In this document: positions 1-6,748 of the stretch, piece after piece | How positions within the stretch are numbered: position 1 is the first letter of the stretch | How the letters are laid out: each line of letters begins with the position of its first letter | Origin: Acanthamoeba sp. SK_2022b | Lineage: Eukaryota > Discosea > Longamoebia > Acanthamoebidae | Length of the DNA: 10,687 nt | Reading direction: 5' to 3' | NCBI GenBank assembly: GCA_027943245.1 | Contig: JANDJZ010000973.1 | Location: 1-10,687 of the forward strand | Made by a program: the position numbers and the translations under genes | The notes under the pieces: model-generated | Database searches by the model: none | What the model was told of the DNA's origin: nothing | The model's input: only the letters and a program-made list of their open reading frames with translations

Positions 1-380
1 CTCGGCCTCGAAGTCGATGTTCTCCACGGCGATGGTGAGGGTGAGCCTCACGCGCTCATTCTTCACTGAACCTGTGCTCGAGCTCTGTTGCACTTTTCTG
101 CGCGTGCAGCCCATCCGCATCATATATTCCCATCAGATTGCGTGCGAGGAAGATGAATAAATAAATAAATAAACAAAGGCAAATGCACTGCAAGCTCACG
201 CTGGAAGGAGAGGAGTGGGGGGGGGGGCAGATAAGAGAAGAAGGACCTGAGGGTAGTCGCGCGCACGTGATCGCCAACAGAGATGAGATTGTAGGCGTGC
301 CACATGTCTTCGAGCTCTTCGGGCAAGAGGGTAACCGTGCCCACCCCATCTCGATCAATATCTTTGTGCAGTAGCCGCAT
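1..380 (-). CDS. PELO: Pelota/Dom34 ribosome-rescue factor, N-terminal part (runs off left edge)
   Basis: Pelota (Dom34) works with Hbs1 in the cytoplasm to recognise stalled or empty ribosomes and split them for no-go and non-stop decay. Two exons are visible on the minus strand: 380-247 (start ATG 380-378) and 97-1, separated by a 149-bp intron with donor GTCCTT and acceptor GCAG. The donor leaves two bases and the acceptor supplies one, restoring an Arg codon (residue 45). Exon 1 encodes [12 protein letters not shown] followed by [17 protein letters not shown], the hallmark start of the eRF1-like N-terminal domain of the family. Exon 2 gives [10 protein letters not shown], then [19 protein letters not shown], collinear with animal Pelota. 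Only 77 residues of a protein of about 385 are present; the window edge cuts it in frame after a complete codon. The gene starts head-to-head with UTP23. Identification is firm; the rest of the gene lies outside the window. Confidence 0.93.
98..246 (-). other. Pelota intron 1, with AAAT repeat and G11 run
   Basis: This 149-bp intron is defined by protein collinearity and exon phase. It holds an (AAAT)-type repeat at 156-173 and eleven G at 217-227 (a C run on the coding strand). The donor GTCCTT is weak by usual standards but is the only one that restores the family sequence. Confidence 0.8.
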
Positions 381-603
381 TCTCGTCCACCTCGCAAACT
401 CCAGAAAACACACAAGTAAAAATGTGTGATGAACAAAAGTTGTACCAAAAATATTCAGAGCGAAACCTAAAAAGAAAAGAAAAAAAGGGCAAGCACAACA
501 CAGCCCAGAAAATCTCAAGATCTCAAGCATCTGGAAGCGATCTCTTCTGATCTCGGTGCACGCTGCGCCCTAGAATTGCCGTACAGGGAGGAGGAAGAAG
601 AAG
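381..603. promoter_or_regulatory. Shared divergent spacer between Pelota (-) and UTP23 (+)
   Basis: The 223 bp between the two start codons must hold both 5' UTRs and both core promoters. I see no convincing TATA box. Visible features are A-rich stretches (about 456-488) and a tandem 8-bp repeat ATCTCAAG at 512-519 and 520-527, followed by two more GATCTC-like units (about 539-556). The bidirectional promoter role is inferred from the layout only. Confidence 0.6.
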
Positions 604-1436
604 ATGGTGCGTCATGATCGCGCAAAGCGGGCCAAGAAGACGATGAAGTTCTTCAAAATGAACTATGGAGTAAAGCCTCCTTACTTCGTACTGAGTACGG
701 CTAGACCATCCTTGCCACGATGAACCCATGCCATTTATTATTATTATTAATAATAATAATCTTAATTTAATTTACAATTGCTGATTAATGAGCGCTCTTG
801 CTCCCTGGCCTGCAGTGGATCCGGAGTTCATCGCGACGTCGTTGGAGAAGAAGGTGTTCGTGAAGACAGCGGTGCCGGAGCTGTTGGCCGGGTCGGCGGT
901 GCTAGTGGTGACCCGTTGTGTGACCGCCCACCTGCGCGCCGGCGGCGAGCGATACGCCGCGGCCGCCCTCATGGCCAAGCGCCTCCAACACGAGGAGTGC
1001 TCCCACGAGCGCCCGCTCCACCCTCACAACTGCCTCTTCAGCCTTCTACGTACTGCCCCCCCCCCATCTCCCCTCCCTCCTCCGCTTCCATCGTCTTCTT
1101 GCGTGGCTGGTTGGCTGATGGCGTCGAGCGATGGCGGTCACGACGGGCAGGAACGCAAGAGGAGCGCGAGAAGAAGCTGTGCCTCGCCTCCCAGAACCGG
1201 CGCTTCCAGGAGCGCGTTCGCGGGCTCCCCGGTACGCCTTCGCGAGAGCGCCACGGGCGCGCGCCTGCCCGCCAGTGTGGCGCTGACGCGATGTCCATGC
1301 ATGGGCAGGTATCCCCACCATGCACATCTCCAACACGATGGTCCTCCTCGACCCGCCCACGCCGGCCTCGGTCGCGCACGCCGACAACAAGGCCCGATCA
1401 CACCGCGCCCTCAAGTCCACCGAGCAGGTGCCTCTT

Positions 1437-1469
<33 letters not shown>

Positions 1470-2154
1470 ACACGCGCACGACGCCGGACAGACTGGATGA
1501 ACTCCGCTCACCGCTCGCCGCCAGGAGCTGGTGAAGGAAGCGAGCAAGGAGGAGGAAGCACCCAAGCCCGTCCAGAAGACGATCGTACGCTCTCTCCTCT
1601 CCTCGCTTTCGTTCTTTCTCCTCTCTCCTCTTCTCTCTCGCCCCCCTCTTCCAATCGCTTGCGCGCGATTGGTCTGTCCTGACGCGATGGGGGGGGGGTG
1701 AGCGTAGCCGCACCGGGTGATGGCCCAAAAGAAGCGCGCCAAGGGACCCAACCCGCTGTCGATGCGCAAGAAGCAGAAGAAGCCACTCCCTGCCAACCAG
1801 CCCAAGAAGAAGAAGGCCGCCGCCGCTCCTCCGACAACTGCTACGGCCACCGCCGCCGCCACCGCCACCGCCAGCAGCAGCAGCAGCAGCGCGAGCACTG
1901 CGTCGCGACAGCAGGAGGTGGAGGCCGAACCACGGCAGGCGAGGCCCGAGGGGCACGCGGAGGAGGAGGAGGGGCAGACCGACAAGCGGAAGCGGAAGCG
2001 AAAGAGGAAGCACGCCGGCAGCAAGAAGGCCAAGCAGGCGGGGGGAGGAGGCGGAGGCGAAGAAGAAGAAGAGGGAGGCTTGTCGTCTTCGTCTTCGGCC
2101 ACGCAAGCGGCGGGAGAGGGCGCTCCCGCCAAGAAGAGGCGCGTAGAGGCGTGA
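604..2154 (+). CDS. UTP23: UTP23, small-subunit processome PIN-like protein
   Basis: UTP23 is a nucleolar SSU-processome factor needed for early 18S rRNA processing and for release of snR30/U17 snoRNA. Six exons join in phase: 604-694, 816-1049, 1151-1231, 1309-1427, 1525-1584, 1708-2154 (343 residues). Residues 1-30 match the basic family start (RHDRAKRAKKTMKFFKMNYG). Exon 2 opens with MDPEF, where Asp32 sits at the one well-conserved acidic PIN position (LLDGTF in animals). A Cys/His cluster follows (residues about 90-105). Exons 3-4 give LCLASQN and GIPTMHISNTMVLLDPP, matching the ATQD and IxNTMVL segments. Exon 6 carries the diagnostic KGPNPLS (207-213), which separates UTP23 from its paralogue FCF1, then a long Lys/Arg/Ala/Ser/Glu-rich tail with KRKRKRKRK, a likely nucleolar signal. 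The tail includes an AGC-repeat serine run (about 1873-1890). Confidence 0.92.
695..815 (+). other. UTP23 intron 1, containing a 24-bp AT palindrome
   Basis: The donor GTACGG follows a single A, and the acceptor TGCAG precedes TGGAT; together they make an ATG codon inside the MDPEF motif. Positions 737-760 form a perfect 24-bp palindrome of ATT/AAT triplets, centred between 748 and 749, able to fold as a hairpin or cruciform. Confidence 0.8.
1439..1467. repeat. (CA)n microsatellite in UTP23 intron 4
   Basis: An uninterrupted CA dinucleotide run of 29 bp lies 12 bp after the GTGCCT donor at 1428 and is followed by related ACACGCGCACG sequence. It lies wholly within the 1428-1524 intron. Confidence 0.95.
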
Positions 2155-2265
2155 GAAAAAAAATAACAACAACATTAAAAATAAATAAAAAATAAACAAA
2201 TAAATAATAAATAGCAACGTTGTTGGGCGCTACATCTTCCTTCGACCAATACACCAGCCCGCCGC
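2155..2265. other. Tail-to-tail spacer of UTP23 and mitochondrial TyrRS, AT-rich
   Basis: Only 111 bp separate the two stop codons. The first 60 bp are strongly AT-rich on a GC-rich background, with several overlapping AATAAA hexamers on the plus strand between 2166 and 2213; these are plausible poly(A) signals for UTP23. No AATAAA is evident on the minus strand here, so the TyrRS transcript probably runs into UTP23 sequence or uses a variant signal. That overlap is inference. Confidence 0.65.
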
Positions 2266-4477
2266 CTACTGCGGGGTGACCTTGACGAGGAAGTAAGACT
2301 TCTTGCCCACGCGCACCACGCAGAGGGAGTCGCCGAGCACGTCGTCCGGCCCCACCACGTAGTCGTCGGTCGGGACCCGCTTGCTGTTGACGTACACCCC
2401 GCCGCCCTTGACCAGCCGCCGGGCCTCGCCCTTGGAGGCCGTGGCGCGGCAGGCCACCATGATGCCCGACAGCGGCTGGCCCACCACCGCCGACCGCGGC
2501 AGCGTCACCGACGGCACGTCCTTCAGCACCGCCAGCAGCTCTGCGCCCCACAACCCACGGCGGCGGCGTTGAGCTTCGATCGGCGTTGCGGGGGGGGGCA
2601 GGCGCGCGCACACACACACACGCATGGCGAACCTGATGGCGGCAGGCTGTCGACGGGCTCCTCGCCAAACATCACGCGGGTGGCCTTGAGCGCGGTGTGG
2701 AGGCCCTGCTCGCCGCGCACCAGCCGTGTCACCTCCTCGGCCAGCACCTTCTGCCCGCCGTGTTGCTCCGGGCGTCTGCGCCTCGCCGGTGAGCGGACAC
2801 GATCTGATCCGCGGCAGATCCACCAATCCGATCGGGCGAGGGGGGAGAGGGGGGGGGTGGCATGCGCACTCGTCGTGGGCCTGGGCGATCTCCTCGATCC
2901 GGGGCAGGGGGAGCAGCGTGAACAGCTTCAGGAAGCGTCGGAGATCGGCGTCCTGCACAGAAGGGGGGGGGGGCTCAGCCATTGGTGGGGGGAGAGCGAG
3001 GCCGACGAATGGGGTTGAGGTTGAGGGGGGGGGGCTGCGAGGGGTGGAGTACCCGCGCGTTGCGGAAGTACTGATAGAATTCGTAGTGGGAGGTGCGGGT
3101 GGGACACAGCCACACGGCAGCGTTGCCGGCGCTCTTGCCCACCTTCTCGCCCGTCGACGTCGTGAGCAGCGGGATGGTCACGCCGTGCGCCTCCACCCCC
3201 TCCACCTGCGCGACCGCTCTCTCACGGGTGAGTCCGCCGCACGCGCGCGCGCCGCGTGGCTTCACGCTCGGCCACGCCCTTTGTCAGAAGCGCGCGCTCC
3301 GTTGGGGGGAGGGGGGCGTTACCTTGCGGATGAGGTCGCAGCCAGCGGTGATGTTGCCCCACTGGTCCGATCCGCCCAGCTGCAGCCGGCACCCCTCTGT
3401 TCGGTAGAGGTTCAGGAAGTCGTAGCCTTGCAGCACCTGCCCCCCCCCCGCACCATCCGCGTTTGAGATTTGGGGGCTCTCCGCGCAGAGAGAGAGAGAG
3501 AGAGAGAGGAGCTGGGCAGCGAGTAGCGAGTAGCGAGTAACAAGTAGAGAGTAACAAGTAGAGAGTAGAGAGTAGAGAGTAGAGAGATCGGTGCGCACCT
3601 GGTAGCTGAATTCGGTGAAGCTCATGCCCTCGTTGTCGTCGCGATCCATGCGCGACCGTACGCTTTCCTGCGTAGAGAGGGTGTGGGAAGGCAAGGCTGC
3701 AGACGGCTGTTGTGTTATGGCCGCGCGCGCGCGTGCGACGGGGGCAGAGGAGCGGCGTGACGTTGGGCGAGGCGCACCTTGGAGAGCATGGTGCCGAGGC
3801 GGAAGTGCTTGCCCACGTCGCGGAGGAACGAGAGGACGTTCATGTCGCGGTACCAATCAAAGTTGTTGACGATCTTGAACGCGGGCCCGTCCCCCGTATC
3901 GAGCTGGCGGAGGCACGACTCGATGCCGCGAACGTTGCGCTCGAGGGTGGCCTCGTCCAGCAGCGCGCGCTCGGTCGCCCGCCCACTCGGGTCCCCGATG
4001 CGGCCCGTCGCTCCCCCCACCTGTCGAGCCGGCAGGTGCCGCATCGCGCACAGAGAGCTCTGCCTAAGCCTCATCGCGCCGTCAAGCCAGGAGGAAGGAG
4101 AGTACAAGGGCGATGGGGCGGTGGCCGGCTCGCTGGAAGTGGAGGAGCGCCATCAGGCCCAGCAGATTGCCGACGTGCAGGCTTTCCGCCGTCGGATCAA
4201 ATCCGACGTAGACGGAACCCTTCCCTTCCGGGATGGTGGCCGAGGTGGTGGAGGAGGAGGAGGGTGAGTGTGTAGGGACAGAAGAAGAGAGCGTCGTTTG
4301 GTAGATGAAGCCTCTCTCTTCAAGCGCTTTTACGACGGGGTGAAATTGTCGATTGTCACAACGAGTTGTAGTCAATCGGGGTAGCGTTGGAAAGGTGCCG
4401 GCAGAGATGGATCGGCAAACGCCTTGAGCACTGCCGGCCCGACCGCCCAACTGCAGAGATGATCCGATCCTCTTCAT
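2266..4477 (-). CDS. YARS2: Mitochondrial tyrosyl-tRNA synthetase
   Basis: This enzyme attaches tyrosine to mitochondrial tRNA-Tyr using ATP. Eight exons on the minus strand join in phase: 4477-4106, 4020-3778, 3667-3599, 3436-3323, 3205-3053, 2952-2870, 2775-2633, 2540-2266, giving 483 residues. The first 30 residues ([20 protein letters not shown]...) are basic, Ser/Gly/Ala-rich and free of acids, like a mitochondrial presequence. The bacterial-type class I core follows: [16 protein letters not shown] (HIGH motif as HVGN, 101-104), [35 protein letters not shown] (split here as [10 protein letters not shown], tyrosine/adenylate site), and KVGKS (287-291, the KMSKS loop as in animal mitochondrial enzymes). 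An S4-type RNA-binding domain occupies about 395-470. An in-frame ATG at 4555 would add 26 residues with a hydrophobic stretch; I prefer 4477. A Ser/Thr-rich insert lies just before the first motif. Confidence 0.96.
2541..2632 (-). repeat. TyrRS intron 7 with G-run and (CA)n
   Basis: The intron between ...VDSLPPS and [10 protein letters not shown] contains a long G run (about 2590-2598) and an alternating GC/CA tract at 2602-2622. The donor on the coding strand is GTTCGC, leaving one G; the acceptor GCAG supplies AG to make Glu. Confidence 0.85.
3437..3598 (-). repeat. TyrRS intron 3 with (GA)n and a 7-bp GTAGCGA/GTAGAGA tandem array
   Basis: Between the exons ending SFTEFSYQ and starting VLQGYDF, the 162-bp intron contains an AG run at about 3487-3508, then roughly 68 bp (3521-3588) of imperfect 7-bp units that alternate GTAGCGA, GTAACAA and GTAGAGA. 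A C10-type run lies beside the acceptor. This is typical replication-slippage sequence. Confidence 0.9.
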
Positions 4478-4753
4478 CTTCGTTGGTGTCCCAAAAAGCA
4501 ACAAAGAAAATCGAAAAAGAAATGAACAATGAAAGGGCCTTGGCACCAGTGGCATTCGTGCAGGTCAACACACCCTAACGCGCGATTGGACGCGTTTTGT
4601 TGCCCTAAAGCTGGTTGGCCGTAGCCCAACTATTAGAGACCTGCCAACAATACTCCCCTATCCTTTCACCTCCATTCTCGTTGTCACTCTCAGTCTCTCT
4701 CCCCACACCCGCACAGCCCACAGCAGAAAGAGCAGGAATAAGGTGCCCACACC
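4478..4753. promoter_or_regulatory. Divergent spacer between TyrRS (-) and fimbrin (+)
   Basis: The 276 bp between start codons holds both 5' UTRs and promoters. It contains an inverted CCAAT element (GATTGG, 4584-4589) and two CCCTAA hexamers (4573-4578 and 4603-4608), which resemble telobox-type elements. A pyrimidine-rich stretch (about 4650-4710) lies upstream of fimbrin. The in-frame TAA at 4739-4741, with no AG between it and the ATG, fixes the fimbrin start at 4754. Regulatory roles are inferred. Confidence 0.6.
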
Positions 4754-6510
4754 ATGCAGACCGCCAAGGTAGAGCAGCTCAAGAAGGGTGAGACTACCCA
4801 CTCGTGGAGCGAAGAGGTGCACTCTCCTCACTGGCGCTAGCGTTGCCTCTCTTCTGGTACAGACATTTATTTATTTATTTAATTAATTATTTTCTGTGGG
4901 GCAACCGAGTAGGAGAAGGAGGCCTTCACCGACTACATCAACAACACGCTGAACAAGGACAAGGACATCGGCAGCCGCCTGCCCATCAACCCCAAGGACA
5001 ACTCGCTCTTCTCCTCGGTGCATGATGGTCTGCTCATTTGCAAGCTCATCAACGACGCCATTCCCGAGACCATCGACGAGCGCGTGCTTAACAAGGGCTC
5101 GAACCTCAACAACTTCAAGATTCACGAGAACCAGGCCGTTGCCATCAACTCTGCCAAGGCCATCGGCTGCAACATCATCAACATTGGCGCGCAGGATCTC
5201 ATGGATGGCTCTGTACGCACACCCTCCCCCCCCCATCAAACATCTGCACTGGATGCAATGGATCTCATGCGTCTCTCTCTCTCTCTCTCTCTCTCTTGTT
5301 CTTCTTTGTTGTGCCATCATATGTATAGCCCCACTTGGTGCTGGGTCTGATCTGGCAGATCATCAGGATCGGCCTGTTCTCGCGCATCAATCTGGTGAAC
5401 CACCCGGAGCTGTACCGCCTGCTGGAGCCGGGGGAGACGATCGAGGATCTGCTGAAGCTGCCCATCGACCAGATCCTGCTGCGGTGGGTCAACTACCACC
5501 TGAAGAACGCGGGGTGGGACAAGCGGGTGAACAACTTCAGCGGGGACATCAAGGACGCGTCGGCGTACACGGTGCTGCTGGCGCAGATCGCCCCCAAGCA
5601 CTGCACGCGGGACCCGCTCAAGGAGGGGGACCCGGCGAAGCGCGCGGAGCTGATGCTGCAGAACGCGGACAAGCTGGGGTGCCGCAAGTTCGTGTCGCCG
5701 CGGGACGTGGTGCGCGGGAACCAGAAGCTGAACCTGGCGTTCGTGGCCAACCTGTTCAACACGTGGCCGGCGCTGGAGCCGCTCGAGGAGGAGATCGTGA
5801 TCATCGAGGAGACGCGCGAGGAGAAGCAGTTCCGCAACTGGATGAACTCGCTGGGCGTGGACCCGTTCGTGAACAACCTCTACTCGGACCTGAGCGACGG
5901 GCTGGTGCTGCTGCAGCTCTTTGACAAGGTCGAGCCGGGCATCGTCAACTGGAACCAGGTCAACAAGAACAAGCCCCTCACCACCTGGAAGGCCCTCGAG
6001 AACGACAACTACGCCGTGGCCCTCGGCAAGCAGCTCAAGTTCTCCCTCGTCGGCATCCAGGGCAAGGACATCATGGACGGCAACAAGACCCTCACCCTCG
6101 CCGTCGTCTGGCAGCTCATGCGCCACCACGTCATCTCCATCCTCGAGCGCCTCGGCGGCGGCAACAAGATCACCGACAACGAGATCGTCAACTGGGCCAA
6201 CGGCAAGGTCCGCGCCGCCGGCAAGTCCTCCTCCATGGCCTCCTTCAAGGACCCCTCCCTCCGCAACTCGGCCTTCCTCATCGACCTCATCGACGCCGTC
6301 CGCCCGGGCTCCGCCGACTACTCGCTCGTCGCCTCCGCCGACGACGAGGCCTCCCTCCTTCTCAACGCCAAGTACGCCGTCTCCCTCGCCCGCAAGATCG
6401 GCGGCGCCGTCTTCGCCCTCCCCGAGGACATCGTCGAGGTCAAGAACAAGATGATCATGACCTTTGTCGCCACCATCATGGCCATCGACCTCGGCCACCA
6501 CGGCCACTAA
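4754..6510 (+). CDS. Fimbrin/plastin actin-bundling protein, four CH domains, no EF-hands
   Basis: Fimbrin cross-links actin filaments into tight bundles through two actin-binding domains, each of two calponin-homology (CH) domains. Three exons join in phase 0: 4754-4816, 4913-5212, 5329-6510 (514 residues). The short leader (MQTAKVEQLKKGE) runs straight into THSWSEE|EKEAFTDYIN, the family's linker and first CH helix. CH1 spans about 22-137 (IDERVLNKG, AIGCNIINIGAQDL, PHLVLGLIWQIIRIGLF), CH2 about 166-266 (LLRWVNYHL, LNLAFVANLFN), CH3 about 285-392 (FRNWMNSLGVDPFVNNLY, TLTLAVVWQLMR) and CH4 about 407-510 (IVNWANGKVRAAGKSSSM, KYAVSLARKIGGAVFALPED). The Ca-binding EF-hand pair found before CH1 in animal and Dictyostelium plastins is absent. 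The last exon changes codon preference abruptly near 5914. Confidence 0.97.
4817..4912 (+). other. Fimbrin intron 1, with (TTTA)n tract
   Basis: The donor is GTGCAC after codon 21 and the acceptor is GTAG before GAGAAGGAG. The intron contains an AT-rich TTTA/AATT tract at 4865-4890. An earlier GT (4769-4770, after MQTAK) is also phase 0, but the longer exon restores the conserved HSxSEE segment, so I chose it. Confidence 0.85.
5213..5328 (+). repeat. Fimbrin intron 2, with (CT)n microsatellite
   Basis: The donor is GTACGC after AQDLMDGS and the acceptor is TATAG before PHLVLGL. A CT run covers 5272-5296 and, with the following T-rich stretch, supplies the polypyrimidine tract. A C run is present near 5226-5234. 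Confidence 0.92.
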
Positions 6511-6748
6511 GCCCCCCACTCACCCCCGCCCCCACAAGACACCCTCTCTTGGGGGCCCTCTGTACACACACCCCACCGCGGCAACTGAAAGCCCCCCCCC
6601 CAACAAACAAACAAACAAACAAAGCTTTCCTCCTTTGCCTCATGCTACTCGTCGACGTCAAGCAAACGGTCTCCTCTCTTCTCCTTCAGGGAGAAGAAGC
6701 TGCAGCTGTTCATTTGATGATGGTGGAGAGGGGGGGGGGGCGATCACT
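6511..6748. other. Tail-to-tail spacer of fimbrin and the unrecognised gene
   Basis: 238 bp between stop codons. It is C-rich just after fimbrin (6511-6545), followed by an (AAAC)n run at 6602-6622, a 7-bp hairpin CTTCTCC/GGAGAAG (6678-6684 with 6690-6696), and eleven G at 6730-6740 next to the stop of the minus-strand gene. No clear AATAAA is seen for either transcript. I see no gene here. Confidence 0.6.

Noticed and set aside
778..1534. Two long overlapping plus-strand frames treated as single-exon genes
   Set aside because: Pieces of each match consecutive parts of UTP23, and phase-matched introns join them into one collinear protein.
3487..3588. CRISPR-like array from the regular 7-bp repeats
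   Set aside because: Units are 7 bp with no spacers and lie in a spliced intron of a nuclear gene; this is a microsatellite.
5317..6519. A 400-codon open frame on the minus strand opposite the fimbrin exon
   Set aside because: It mirrors the strong third-position G/C bias of the sense gene, has a repetitive Val/Asp/Glu/Leu/Gly composition, and lacks family resemblance. It is a codon-bias shadow.
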